Source of the DNA: JAJEFO01 sp965221845
GTDB lineage: Bacteria > Pseudomonadota > Alphaproteobacteria > Rhodobacterales > Rhodobacteraceae
NCBI GenBank assembly: GCA_965221845.1
Contig: OZ244919.1
Span: forward strand, 2,604,001-2,668,000
Length of the DNA stretch: 64,000 nucleotides
Reading direction: 5' to 3'
Below are positions 50,043 to 58,888 of the stretch, one piece after another. The translations under genes and the position numbers were made by a program. The stretch's first letter is position 1, and each line of letters starts with the position of its first letter. Below the pieces are notes generated by a model, which was not told the origin of the DNA, searched no databases, and was given only the letters and a program-made list of their open reading frames with translations.

Positions 50043-50606
50043 ATGCCCAGGATCAGCGGGAACGAGATTCGGCCCGGCAACGTGCTGGAACACAACGGCG
50101 GACTCTGGGTCGCCGTGAAGGCCGAGCATGTCAAGCCGGGCAAGGGCGGCGCGTTCGCGCAGGTGGAGCTCCGGAACCTTCGGAACGGCTCCAAGCTGAA
50201 CGCGAGATTCCGCTCGGCCGACAAGGTCGAGCGGGTCCGGCTGGAACAGAGGGACCAGCAGTTCCTGTACGAAAGCGGCGGCATGCTTGTCTTCATGGAC
50301 AGCGAGACGTTCGAGCAGACCGAGATTCCCGAAGGCATCTTCGGCGAGCGCCGGCCGTTCCTCCGGGAGGGAATGACGGTCCAGGTCGAGTATCACGAGT
50401 CCGAGGCGCTGAATGCGACGCTGCCGCAGAAGGTGACGTGCACGGTCAGCGAGACCGAGCCCGTCGTGAAGGGCCAGACGGCGGCGAGCGGCTTCAAGCG
50501 GGCGCTTCTCGACAACGGCGTCCGCGTCAGCGTTCCGCCCTTCGTCGGCGAAGGCGAGAGGATCGTGGTCAACACCGAGACCATGGAGTACGCCGAACGG
50601 GCATAG
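50043..50606 (+). CDS. efp: Translation elongation factor P
   Basis: A 187-residue, three-domain EF-P that relieves ribosome stalling at consecutive prolines. The modified-lysine loop is in VKPGKGGAFAQVELRNL, with the target Lys near residue 33. Later segments (FLREGMTVQVEYHESEALNA, LDNGVRVSVPPFVGEGERIV) are typical of domains II and III. The start at ATG 50043 (MPRISGNEIRPGNVLEHNGG) gives the normal EF-P N terminus; the longer frame back to 49803 is not family-like. Confidence 0.95.
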   Translation: MPRISGNEIRPGNVLEHNGGLWVAVKAEHVKPGKGGAFAQVELRNLRNGSKLNARFRSADKVERVRLEQRDQQFLYESGGMLVFMDSETFEQTEIPEGIFGERRPFLREGMTVQVEYHESEALNATLPQKVTCTVSETEPVVKGQTAASGFKRALLDNGVRVSVPPFVGEGERIVVNTETMEYAERA

Positions 50607-50721
50607 GCCCGGGCCGCGCCACGGCGCCGAACGGCCGGCGGCGCGGAGTCCCCCTGCCGCGGCTGAGCCGCGCGCTTGCGGCATTCGCGTTCCGTCCGGG
50701 CGCCGCTCCGGAAGCGCCGTG

Positions 50722-51357
50722 TCAGGACCTGTGGCGGCGCCACGTCTCGATCATCCAGCCGAGCATGACCGCGTTCAGCAGGTGCCAGACGAAGTGCGTC
50801 CCCAGCGGGAAGGCGGCGCACAGCGCTTCGTCCGCGGATCGCGCCGTCAGGGAAATGCAGAGGATCCCCGCGCCGGCCAGGAGGTTGCGGGACGTCGCCG
50901 GCGCGGACCGCCAGAGCAGCGCCGCGTAGGCGAGGATGAGAACGGGCAGCGGCCAGTAGAAGCTCGATGTCGCGAAGAGCGGCAGCGTTTCGAAGACCCG
51001 CGTCATGGCAGCGGAATAGGGCAGGTAGGCCAGGGTGCCGAGCGCCGAAATCCAGGCCGGCCAGCCCATGAAGTCCCGGTTCGCAAGGTAGATGTAGGCC
51101 AGCGTGAACGCCACGATCGCGGCCACGTCGGAAACCGCGGCCCATCCCGTCGCAAACGTGTGGAACAGGCCCGAACCGACGCCGATCAGGAAAAGGAGCG
51201 CCGAAAGCGTCCGTCCTGCAGGCATGCCGCGCGTTCTTGCCCACATCATGGCCGCCACCGCGAGGAAGGCGATGTTGGTCGCTGCGTTGACCGGCTCGGA
51301 CCAGAGCGAGGGATCCGTCCGCTCGCAGTACCCGTCGATTGCGCCTGTCAAGTCCAT
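50722..51357 (-). CDS. Ceramidase-domain membrane protein
   Basis: A 211-residue membrane protein with about seven hydrophobic helices. It has the alkaline-ceramidase superfamily pattern: IDGYCERTDPSLWSEPVNAA near the N terminus, GVGSGLFHTFATGWAAVSDV with the metal-ligand His and Asp, and the final PLGTHFVWHLLNAVMLGWMI with two His. The start at 51357 matches the family; the longer frame upstream overlaps the promoter of the divergent hydrolase. Bacterial members are thought to be metal-dependent amide hydrolases of lipids; the substrate here is not known. Confidence 0.8.
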   Translation of the reverse strand: MDLTGAIDGYCERTDPSLWSEPVNAATNIAFLAVAAMMWARTRGMPAGRTLSALLFLIGVGSGLFHTFATGWAAVSDVAAIVAFTLAYIYLANRDFMGWPAWISALGTLAYLPYSAAMTRVFETLPLFATSSFYWPLPVLILAYAALLWRSAPATSRNLLAGAGILCISLTARSADEALCAAFPLGTHFVWHLLNAVMLGWMIETWRRHRS

Positions 51358-51400
51358 GCCGTCTCCTGCTACCGTGGAACCGAACACAAGGGAGGCGAAA

Positions 51401-52093
51401 ATGAAACTCACCTGGCTGGGCCACAGCGGATTCCGGATCGAGATCGAGGACCAGACCTTGCTCGTGGATCCATGGCTGAGCGGCAATCCCGTCTTTCCGG
51501 AGGCGAGTCGCGGCGCGGCAACGGCCGGCGCCACCCACATCCTTCTGACCCATGGGCATGGCGACCATGCGGGAGACGCGCTCGCGCTGTCCCGGGAGAC
51601 CGGCGCGCCGCTCGTCGGGATCTACGACCTGATGAGCCATTGGGAGGCGACCGAGGGCGTGGCGGCAGTGGGGTTCAACAAGGGCGGCACGGTGCGCCTG
51701 GGCGAGGTCGCGGTCTCGATGGTCGCGGCGGCCCACTCGTCCTCGCTCGGTTCCGATGCGGGGCCGGTCTACGCAGGCGCCGAGGCCGGATACGTCATCC
51801 GCGGCGAGGGGCGCTGCATCTACGTCTCGGGCGACACCGACATCATGGCGGACATGGCCTGGATCGGCGAATACCATGCGCCGGACATCGGGATCCTCTG
51901 TGCCGGAGGGCATTTCACGATGGACATGAAGGCCGCTGCCTGGGCGGCGAGGAAGTACTTCCGCTTCAGGACCGTGATCCCCTGCCACTACAGGACCTTC
52001 CCGGTTCTCGCGCAGTCGGCCGACGAGCTCGCAGCCGGCCTGCCCGGCGTGGACGTGCGCACGCCCGACGTGATGGAGACGCTTGAGATCTGA
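51401..52093 (+). CDS. Metal-dependent hydrolase, MBL fold (UPF0173 type)
   Basis: A 230-residue metallo-beta-lactamase-fold hydrolase of the small UPF0173-like group. The start MKLTWLGHSGFRIEIEDQTL is diagnostic, the metal motif ILLTHGHGDHAGDA (H-x-H-x-D-H) lies near residue 50, and CIYVSGDTDIMADM with the bridging Asp and TVIPCHYRTFPVL with the last His follow. GGAGG precedes the start. The physiological substrate of this group is unknown. It is divergent from the ceramidase-like gene. Confidence 0.88.
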   Translation: MKLTWLGHSGFRIEIEDQTLLVDPWLSGNPVFPEASRGAATAGATHILLTHGHGDHAGDALALSRETGAPLVGIYDLMSHWEATEGVAAVGFNKGGTVRLGEVAVSMVAAAHSSSLGSDAGPVYAGAEAGYVIRGEGRCIYVSGDTDIMADMAWIGEYHAPDIGILCAGGHFTMDMKAAAWAARKYFRFRTVIPCHYRTFPVLAQSADELAAGLPGVDVRTPDVMETLEI

Positions 52094-52203
52094 TCCTTGC
52101 GGCATGGCCCCCGGGACCGCTGCCGGGCGGCCGTGGCGGACCGGAAGCCCCGGTTCCTGCCGGCCAAGCGCGCCTTCCGGCATCCCGCCTGCCAGCCGCG
52201 CCT

Positions 52204-52653
52204 TCAGCGCCTGTCCCGGAACAGGTTCCGGAGAAGCCTTGCGGAGGCCTCCGCGCCAATGCCGTCATAGACCTCGGGCGCATGGTGCGCCTGCGGATGC
52301 GAGAACACGCGCGCGCCATGGGCCACGCCGCCGGACTTCGGATCCTGCGCTCCGTAGTAGAGGCGCGCGATGCGCGCCGCAGAGATCGCGCCTGCGCACA
52401 TGGCGCACGGTTCCAGCGTCACGTAGAGGTCGCAGCCCGCCAGGCGTTCGGTGCGAAGGCGCGACGATCCGGCGCGAATGACCAGAAGTTCCGCATGGGC
52501 GGTCGGATCGGACAGCTCGCGTGTCCGGTTTCCGTCGCGCGCCAGGATCCGCCGGTCCGGCCCGATCAGGACCGCGCCCACCGGCACCTCGTTCCGGTCA
52601 CCGGCGGCGCGCGCCTCCTCCAGGGCGAGGTGCATCCAGCTTTCGAATCCCAT
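52204..52653 (-). CDS. tadA: tRNA-specific adenosine deaminase
   Basis: A 149-residue deaminase that converts A34 to inosine in tRNA-Arg(ACG). The zinc motifs are TAHAELLVI (His and catalytic Glu of H-A-E) and TLEPCAMCAGAI (P-C-x-x-C). The N terminus WMHLALEEARAAGDRNEVPV and C terminus VYDGIGAEASARLLRNLFRD match TadA. It is divergent from rluB, which is a common neighbour in alphaproteobacteria. Confidence 0.93.
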   Translation of the reverse strand: MGFESWMHLALEEARAAGDRNEVPVGAVLIGPDRRILARDGNRTRELSDPTAHAELLVIRAGSSRLRTERLAGCDLYVTLEPCAMCAGAISAARIARLYYGAQDPKSGGVAHGARVFSHPQAHHAPEVYDGIGAEASARLLRNLFRDRR

Positions 52654-52984
52654 GCCTTCCCTTGCAGCGCCGATCGGACGGCATCAAGGGGCAAGCGTGC
52701 CTCGTCCCGGCATCGGCCGCGGCGCGGGGGAGCCGGGACGCTGGCAGGCGCCGCGCCCGCGACGATGCCTGACGCCGATGGTTCGGCGCGCGGCCCGGGC
52801 GCCCGCAGTCATCCGGCAGGACAGCTTGACGCCCTCGTCCGCGCCCAAGAGGGCCGGTCCGATCATCACGGGCCGCAATGCAGATGGTCGGCAGGACGGC
52901 GACCGTGCCAATCGGCTCGATGCCGGCGACCGCGATTCCCCGTTGCGGCTTTCCGCCGCCCGTGCATCGCGGTAGGTCGTTTCC
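52654..52984. other. Intergenic region between tadA and rluB
   Basis: 330 bases with no recognisable gene. Frames crossing it from the rluB complement have no motifs. Presumably it holds the divergent promoters of tadA and rluB; no clear sigma-70 boxes were found. Confidence 0.5.
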
Positions 52985-53743
52985 ATGACGGATCATGCCG
53001 GCGACCGCATTGCGAAGGTTCTGGCGCGCCACGGAGTCGCGTCCCGCCGCGAGGCCGAACGCATGATCGTGGCGGGCCGCGTGACCGTGAACGGCAGGAC
53101 CGCGCGGAGTCCCGCCCTCAACGTTCGTGAGGCCGACAGGATCACGGTTGACGGCAAGGCGCTCGGCGCCTGCGAACCGGCGCGCGTCTGGCTCTACCAC
53201 AAGCCCAGGGGGCTCGTGACCTCGGCCCGCGACGAAAAGGGGCGGCCGACGGTTTTCGACAGCCTGCCCGCCACGCTTCCGAGGGTCGTTTCGGTCGGCC
53301 GCCTCGACATGGATTCCGAGGGACTGCTGCTCCTGACGAATGACGGAGGGATCAAGCGCCGCCTTGAGCTTCCGTCTGCAGGATGGGTGCGCAGGTACCG
53401 GGTTCGCCTGCACGGACGGCCCTGCAAGGACAGCTTCGCGACGCTGGCGAAGGGCATGGATCTCGATGGCGAGCGGTTCCGTCCCATCAGCGTGACGCTT
53501 GACCGCCAGCAGGGCGGGAACGCGTGGACGACCGTCGCCCTGCGTGAAGGCCGGAACCGCGAGGTCAGGCGGGCGATGGAGGCCCTGGGGTTTCCCGTCA
53601 ATCGGTTGATCCGGATTTGCTACGGCCCCTTCCGGCTCGGCACGCTGAAGCCGGGCGAGGTGGCCGAGGTGCCCCCGCGCGCGCTTCGCGACCAGCTCGG
53701 GACCGGCGCCGGGCCGGCCTCCCGGAAACGCTTCCCGGCGTGA
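52985..53743 (+). CDS. rluB: 23S rRNA pseudouridine synthase (RluB/RsuA family)
   Basis: A 252-residue enzyme. The N-terminal S4 RNA-binding domain (RIAKVLARHGVASRREAERM, then IVAGRVTVNG) is followed by the RsuA-type catalytic domain. The catalytic Asp is in VVSVGRLDMDSEGLLLLTND, LYHKPRGLVTS precedes it, and VALREGRNREVRRAMEALGF is the conserved C-terminal motif. It makes pseudouridine in 23S rRNA helix 89 if RluB; RluB rather than RsuA/RluE is favoured by the S4 domain and the tadA context. Confidence 0.88.
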   Translation: MTDHAGDRIAKVLARHGVASRREAERMIVAGRVTVNGRTARSPALNVREADRITVDGKALGACEPARVWLYHKPRGLVTSARDEKGRPTVFDSLPATLPRVVSVGRLDMDSEGLLLLTNDGGIKRRLELPSAGWVRRYRVRLHGRPCKDSFATLAKGMDLDGERFRPISVTLDRQQGGNAWTTVALREGRNREVRRAMEALGFPVNRLIRICYGPFRLGTLKPGEVAEVPPRALRDQLGTGAGPASRKRFPA

Positions 53744-53791
53744 CGCGAGGGCGTCCGGCGGGGCCCGGCCGCAAGGCGCCGGGAGCGCCGG

Positions 53792-54772
53792 TCAGGCGGC
53801 ACGGCGGTTCAGCAGCCGGAGCATCGTGATCAGGCCGAGGGGGCGCCGCGCGCCGTCGAGCACGAAGGCGGCCGAGATCCGCCGCTCCTCGAGGACCGAG
53901 AGGGCTTCGCCCGCGATCGTGTCGGGCGAGAGCGTCACCGAGTCCGCCGTCATCACGGCGTCGGCCCGCATGTCGTGGAGCGCGTGCTGCATCGTCGTTC
54001 CGGCCATCCTTTCCAGGTAGCGCCTGACGTCGCCGTCAGTGATGACGCCCAGCAGCCTCTCGCCGTCGGTCACGCCAACGATTCCGAAGCCCCGCGCCGA
54101 CAGTTCGTGGATCGCCGCGACCACCGGCGCGCCGGATTCGACGAGCGGCAGCCTGTCAGCCCCGTGCATGATCTCCGCGACGCGTCTGAGGGCGGCGCCG
54201 AGCGAGCCTCCGGGGTGGAAGGCATGGAAACTGTCCGGGCCGAAGCCCTTTCGCTGCAGCAGCGCGACGGCGAGGGCGTCGCCCGCCGCCAGCTGCAGGA
54301 GCGTCGAGGTCGTCGGCGCCAGGTTGTGCGGGCAGGCCTCGCGCACCTCCGGGAGCACCAGGGCGACGCTGGCGGTGCGCGCAAGCGTCCCGTCGGGATC
54401 GCTGGTCAGGGCGATGAGGGGCACGCGCCGCCGCTTCGCGTAGGCCAGGACGTCGCGGAGCTCGGCCGTCTCCCCGGACCGGGAAAGCGCGAGAATCACG
54501 TCCTCCGGCTGGACCATGCCGAGATCGCCGTGGCTCGCCTCGGCGGGATGCAGGAAATAGGCCGGCGTTCCCGTGGACGCGAATGTCGCGGCGAGCTTTG
54601 CGCCGACATGCCCGGACTTGCCAAGGCCGGTGACGATCAGGCGCCCCTTCATGCCATCTATGAGGCCGAGCGCCGCCTCGACGTCGGCGGCCATGGCGTC
54701 CACGCCTTCCGCCAGCGCCTCGAGGCCCTCAAGATCGGTTCGAAGCGCCTTGCCGAAGTGCGCCGCTGTCAT
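53792..54772 (-). CDS. kdsD: D-arabinose 5-phosphate isomerase (KdsD/KpsF)
   Basis: A 326-residue protein converting ribulose 5-phosphate to arabinose 5-phosphate, the first step to KDO. The SIS domain holds VTGLGKSGHVGAKLAATFAS, HPAEASHGDLGM and LALSRSGETAELRDVL. Two CBS domains follow from about residue 205 (MHGADRLPLVESGAPVVAAI; MTADSVTLSPDTIAGEALSV). It is the third gene of kdsB-kdsA-kdsD and overlaps kdsA by 4 bases. Confidence 0.93.
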   Translation of the reverse strand: MTAAHFGKALRTDLEGLEALAEGVDAMAADVEAALGLIDGMKGRLIVTGLGKSGHVGAKLAATFASTGTPAYFLHPAEASHGDLGMVQPEDVILALSRSGETAELRDVLAYAKRRRVPLIALTSDPDGTLARTASVALVLPEVREACPHNLAPTTSTLLQLAAGDALAVALLQRKGFGPDSFHAFHPGGSLGAALRRVAEIMHGADRLPLVESGAPVVAAIHELSARGFGIVGVTDGERLLGVITDGDVRRYLERMAGTTMQHALHDMRADAVMTADSVTLSPDTIAGEALSVLEERRISAAFVLDGARRPLGLITMLRLLNRRAA

Positions 54773-55587
54773 GGCTTCACCAGCCGGTCGATCTCGACGA
54801 GCTTCCGCAGGAGCCCTCCCATCTCGTCCAGCGGAACCATGCTCGGGCCGTCGGAGGGCGCGCGCGAGGGCTCCTCGTGGGTTTCGATGAAGACGCCCGA
54901 AACCCCGACAGCCACGGCGGCGCGCGCCAGCGGTCCCGCGAACCTTGCCTGCCCTCCCGACGACCCTCCCTGCGCGCCCGGCATCTGCACGGAGTGAGTC
55001 GCGTCAAAGACGACCGGGCACCCCGTCTCCGCCATGATCGGAAGGTTCCGCATGTCGGACACGAGCATGTTGTAGCCGAAGCTTGCGCCGCGTTCGGTCA
55101 GGATGACCCGCTCGTTGCCGGTGGCCTCGATCTTCTCGACGACCCGGCCCACGTCCCAGGGCGCCATGAACTGCCCCTTCTTCACGTTGACCGCCGCGCC
55201 CGTCTCGCCGGCGGCCAGCAGAAGGTCGGTCTGGCGGCAGAGGAAGGCCGGGATCTGCAGGACGTCCGCCGCCTCGGCGGCAGGCGCGCAGTGCGCGGCT
55301 TCGTGGACGTCGGTCAGAACGGGGCATCCGAACTCCTCGCGAATCGCGCTCAGGATCGGGAGACCCTCGTCAATTCCCGTCCCGCGACGTCCCTTCAGGC
55401 TTGTCCGGTTGGCCTTGTCATAGCTTGCCTTGAAGACATAGCCGATGCCGATGTCCCTGCAGAGGCCCAGGAGCGTGTCCGCCAGCATCCGTGAATGGTC
55501 CAGGCTCTCGAGCTGGCACGGGCCCGCGATCAGGACGAATCGCCTTGCGTTGCCGAACGTCACGTCTCCCACGCGGACGTCCCTCAT
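54769..55587 (-). CDS. kdsA: KDO-8-phosphate synthase
   Basis: A 272-residue aldolase-type synthase joining phosphoenolpyruvate and arabinose 5-phosphate. Diagnostic motifs are RRFVLIAGPCQLESLDHSRM, VFKASYDKANRTSLKGRRG, CPVLTDVHEAAHC, DVLQIPAFLCRQTDLL and VFIETHEEPSRAPSDGPSMV. The start at 55587 gives the usual length; it overlaps kdsB by ATGA. The cysteine in AGPCQ suggests a metal-dependent form, though the N in KANRTS is shared with both types. Confidence 0.94.
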   Translation of the reverse strand: MRDVRVGDVTFGNARRFVLIAGPCQLESLDHSRMLADTLLGLCRDIGIGYVFKASYDKANRTSLKGRRGTGIDEGLPILSAIREEFGCPVLTDVHEAAHCAPAAEAADVLQIPAFLCRQTDLLLAAGETGAAVNVKKGQFMAPWDVGRVVEKIEATGNERVILTERGASFGYNMLVSDMRNLPIMAETGCPVVFDATHSVQMPGAQGGSSGGQARFAGPLARAAVAVGVSGVFIETHEEPSRAPSDGPSMVPLDEMGGLLRKLVEIDRLVKP

Positions 55588-56369
55588 GCGATTCCCTCCC
55601 GTTGCATGATCTCCTCGATGCGCGGCACGTCGGAGGGATTGTTCAGCTCCCAGAAGGCGCGTCCGCGCGCTTCGACCTCGACGCATCGCACGGGGATCCC
55701 GCGTTCGAGAAATCGCAGCTGCTCGAGACCCTCCGCCGCCTCGAGCGCGCCGACCGCCAGGCCGGCGTACCGCCTGAGGGCCTCGGGACGGTAGGCGTAG
55801 CAGCCGACATGGTGAAAGACGGGCGCGCCGGCATCCCGGCCGCCGAACGGCAGCACCTCCTTCGAGAAGTAGAGCGCCTCGCCGCCCGTTCCGAACACGG
55901 CGGTCGTCGCGCCGGTCCGGCCGGCCGCCCGGTCCGCCCGGAGCGACGCGAGATGCGCCTCCCCCGTCCTGAGCACGGGCGTCGCGACCTCCACGGCGGC
56001 GTCGCCCATGGCCGCGGAGAGCGCCTCGACATAGTGCGGCGGCATCAGCGGCGCGTCGCCCTGGAGGTTGATCACGACGTCGGGATCGTCGTCCAGCATC
56101 CGCAGCGCCTCCGCGCATCGCTCCGTCCCGTTCCTCGGGCGCCCTGACGTCATCATCACGTCCGCGCCGAACGCTTCCGCCTCGTCGGCGATGCGCCGGT
56201 CGTCCGTCAGGACATGCACGGCGCTGATGCCCGCAACCTTGCGGGCCGCCTCCCAGCTTCTCCGGATCAGGGACCGCGCATCGCCGGACGCGCCCCGCAG
56301 CATTGCCAGGGGCTTGCCCGGAAAACGTGCCGACTGATAGCGTGCCGGAATGAAGATGACGTTCTGCAA
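55584..56369 (-). CDS. kdsB: CMP-KDO synthetase
   Basis: A 261-residue cytidylyltransferase that activates KDO with CTP for lipid A/LPS assembly. The motif IFIPARYQSARFPGKPLAML is the nucleotide-binding start; VHVLTDDRRIADEAEAFGAD, SGRPRNGTERCAEAL and DVVINLQGDAPLMPPHYVEA are typical. No ATG fits the N terminus; TTG at 56369 (reading LQNVIFIPARYQ) is the likely start. It is the first gene of the KDO operon. Confidence 0.92.
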   Translation of the reverse strand: MQNVIFIPARYQSARFPGKPLAMLRGASGDARSLIRRSWEAARKVAGISAVHVLTDDRRIADEAEAFGADVMMTSGRPRNGTERCAEALRMLDDDPDVVINLQGDAPLMPPHYVEALSAAMGDAAVEVATPVLRTGEAHLASLRADRAAGRTGATTAVFGTGGEALYFSKEVLPFGGRDAGAPVFHHVGCYAYRPEALRRYAGLAVGALEAAEGLEQLRFLERGIPVRCVEVEARGRAFWELNNPSDVPRIEEIMQREGIA

Positions 56370-56608
56370 GCGACCCCCGTTTCCCGAACCGCTTGCACGA
56401 AACGTTTTGCGAGGCAACCGCGATTGCGCGCCGGGGACCGCGCATGGCGGGCCGCCAAGGGCCTTGCCGGGCGGGATCTTCCGCCGCCGCCCGCGCGCGA
56501 CCCGGTGTCGGGGACGGCGGCGCTCCCTGCGCATGGCGCCGGAGCCGAGGGCGCCTGTCCGCGATGCGGCGGCCCGGCCCCGATCGGGGCCGTTCCGGGA
56601 CCGCAAGG

Positions 56609-57328
56609 CTATGCCCCGGCGCCGCGTTCGGCACGGAACCCCGTGGCGACGACGAACTTCTCCCGCGATTCGGCGCGGCTCGCAGGGGGCTTCACGGTGG
56701 CGACCTTTCCGAACCGCCGCTTGAGAACGCCCTGAAGGCCTGAATCCGCGCCGCCCGCGAGGACCTTGGCGAGAAAGGTTCCGCCTTCGTCGAGCGTGTC
56801 GAGGGCAAGATCGGCCGCCGCCTCGCAGAGCGCCATGATCCGCGCGTGGTCGGTCTGCCTGTGCCCGGACGAATTCGCCGCCATGTCCGACATCACGACG
56901 TCGGCCGTGCCGCCCAGCCAGTCCCGGACGCGGTCGTCCGCGCCGTCCGACAGGAAGTCGAGAACGTGGATCTCCGCTCCCGGGACCGGGTCGACCTCCT
57001 TCATGTCGACGCCGATGACCCGCCCGGCCATCTCGCCCCGCCTCTCGCCGAGCGCATTCACGCGCCGGACCGCGACCTGGCACCATCCGCCCGGTGCCGA
57101 ACCGAGGTCCAGCACCCGTGCGCCCGGCTTCAGGAACCGGCGCCTGTCGTCGATTTCCATGAGCTTGTAGGCCGCCCGGCCGCGGTAGCCCTCGGCCTTC
57201 GCGCGGCGCACGTAGGGGTCGTTCAGCTGCCGCTCGAGCCAGCGCGTGGAGGACGGCTTTCGCCGCCTGGCCGTCGTGACGCGCACCTTCAGGCCGCGTT
57301 CCGCTCGTCCGTCCGTCTCCCGTGCCAT
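56609..57328 (-). CDS. rlmE: 23S rRNA 2'-O-ribose methyltransferase
   Basis: A 239-residue FtsJ-family enzyme methylating U2552 in 23S rRNA. The K-D-K-E tetrad is visible: Lys in RGRAAYKLMEIDD, Asp in VVMSDMAANSSGHRQTDHAR, Lys in TFLAKVLAGG, and Glu in RAESREKFVVATGF. The SAM-binding loop is VLDLGSAPGGWCQVA. The start at 57328 lies before the usual basic N-terminal region. It runs in the same direction as the upstream transglycosylase but is separated from it by about 46 bases. Confidence 0.93.
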   Translation of the reverse strand: MARETDGRAERGLKVRVTTARRRKPSSTRWLERQLNDPYVRRAKAEGYRGRAAYKLMEIDDRRRFLKPGARVLDLGSAPGGWCQVAVRRVNALGERRGEMAGRVIGVDMKEVDPVPGAEIHVLDFLSDGADDRVRDWLGGTADVVMSDMAANSSGHRQTDHARIMALCEAAADLALDTLDEGGTFLAKVLAGGADSGLQGVLKRRFGKVATVKPPASRAESREKFVVATGFRAERGAGA

Positions 57329-57374
57329 GAGATCAGATTCACCGGGGCGCGCACGCTTTGCAAGGCGCGGCGGC

Positions 57375-57977
57375 TCAGCCGCTCCCGAAGACTTCCCGCA
57401 CGAAGCGCCTGGTTTCGCGGTACGGAGGAATGTCGCGATACTTTCTGACCGCGTAAGGCCCCGCATTGTACGCCGCCAGCGCCAGCGGCCAGGACCCGAA
57501 CTTCGTGTGCTGTTCGGCGAGGTACCGCGCGCCGCCCTCAAGGTTCTGGGCCGGATCGCTGGGATCCACGCCAAGCGACCGAGCCGTGGCGGGCATCAGC
57601 TGCGCCAGTCCGACGGCGCCCCTGCGCGAGCTCGCCCCTGCATTCCACCCGGATTCCTTCGTGATGAGCCGCAGGAAGACCCCTTCGGGGATGTCGTGGC
57701 GGCGCGCCACTCCGCAAGCGATTCCCACGTACTGAAGCGCTTCCGAATCGAGCATCCTTTTCAGGGCCGCCACCTCCTCGCTCTCCGGCGAGCATGCGTC
57801 CCGAAGCTGCGGACGGAGCGAACCGCGGTGACGGGGCGCATGGACGTCGGTGGCCGCAACCTGGCGCTGGGAAGGCTTGCCCGCGTCCTCCGGCGACGTC
57901 GTCTCCGCCGCGAGGGCAGCGTCCGCCGCCAGAAACGCAGGGAGAAGCGCAGCCATTATGCATGCGGATCGGATCAA
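57375..57977 (-). CDS. Lytic transglycosylase, SLT domain
   Basis: A 200-residue secreted protein with signal peptide IMAALLPAFLAADAALAAET. The SLT domain carries the catalytic Glu in LRLITKESGWNAGA, then RGAVGLAQLMPATARSLG and LALAAYNAGPYAVRKY. It cleaves peptidoglycan glycan strands in the periplasm. It is short (a single domain), as in conjugation-associated or housekeeping small transglycosylases. Confidence 0.88.
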   Translation of the reverse strand: MIRSACIMAALLPAFLAADAALAAETTSPEDAGKPSQRQVAATDVHAPRHRGSLRPQLRDACSPESEEVAALKRMLDSEALQYVGIACGVARRHDIPEGVFLRLITKESGWNAGASSRRGAVGLAQLMPATARSLGVDPSDPAQNLEGGARYLAEQHTKFGSWPLALAAYNAGPYAVRKYRDIPPYRETRRFVREVFGSG

Positions 57978-58087
57978 GACATCCCCCCAAGGGATTCTTG
58001 CGAGAAAGACGCCAATGTAGCGGTGCCGCCCGATTCTGCCAACGGGCGGCCATTGACGATCGGGGACGATGTGGCAAAAGGGTCACA

Positions 58088-58732
58088 ATGGGCAAGGTCG
58101 CCATTGTCACCGGAGCCTCTCGCGGGCTTGGGGCCGCGCTGTCGGCGGCGCTGGCAAGGGACCATCATGTCGTGGCCATCGCGAGAACGGCGGGCGGCCT
58201 CGAAGATCTCGACGACCGCATTCGGGCGGGCGGCGGAAGCGCGACGCTCGTGCCCGTCGACCTGACCGACCATGCCGCCTGTGCGGCCGTGTGCCGCAGC
58301 ATCCGGGAACGATGGGGCCGTGCCGATCTTTGGGTGCATGCGGCGGTCCATGCGGCGCCGCTGGCGCCCGCCGCGCATCTCGACGCCGGGGACCTGGCAA
58401 GATCCCTCGCAACCAACGTCACTGCGACCGCGACGCTGATCGCCTGCGTGGCTCCGCTTCTCGAGGCCGCCGACGAGGGCAAGGCGGTTTTCCTTGACGA
58501 CGCCCGTGCGGGCGCGCCTTTCTTCTCCGCCTATGGCGCGACGAAGGCGGCCCAGATCGCGCTTGCCAGAAGCTGGAAGGCCGAGACCGCGCGCACGGGC
58601 CCGCGCGTCATGATACTCTCGCCGCCGCCCATGCCGACCGGGACCCGGGCAAGGTTCTTTCCGGGCGAGGGCGGGGGCGACCTGACCTCGCCCGACGTCG
58701 CCGCACGCGGCATCCTGGCGGCCATCGGCTGA
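58088..58732 (+). CDS. SDR-family oxidoreductase
   Basis: A 214-residue short SDR with VAIVTGASRGLGAALSAALA and SAYGATKAAQIALARSWKAE (Y-x-x-x-K). The usual N-N-A-G is replaced by VHAAVHAAPL, and the Ser of the catalytic triad is less clear (FLDDARAGAPFFS). It is shorter than the typical 240-250 residues. GTGACC-type sequence rather than a strong ribosome-binding site precedes ATG 58088. Physiological role unknown. Confidence 0.75.
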   Translation: MGKVAIVTGASRGLGAALSAALARDHHVVAIARTAGGLEDLDDRIRAGGGSATLVPVDLTDHAACAAVCRSIRERWGRADLWVHAAVHAAPLAPAAHLDAGDLARSLATNVTATATLIACVAPLLEAADEGKAVFLDDARAGAPFFSAYGATKAAQIALARSWKAETARTGPRVMILSPPPMPTGTRARFFPGEGGGDLTSPDVAARGILAAIG

Positions 58733-58888
58733 ACGGTCGCGAATGCCGGCGTTCTCCTTCGCGGATCCAAGGGGGTGACCGGTCGAAGCGCGATGTCCGG
58801 CACGTCCGGATCCAGGCCGCGGCGGCGATTCCGCCGCGAGACCCGGGCGCGCCTTGTCCGGCGCGGCGTGCTCCCCTAAAGCGGTGGC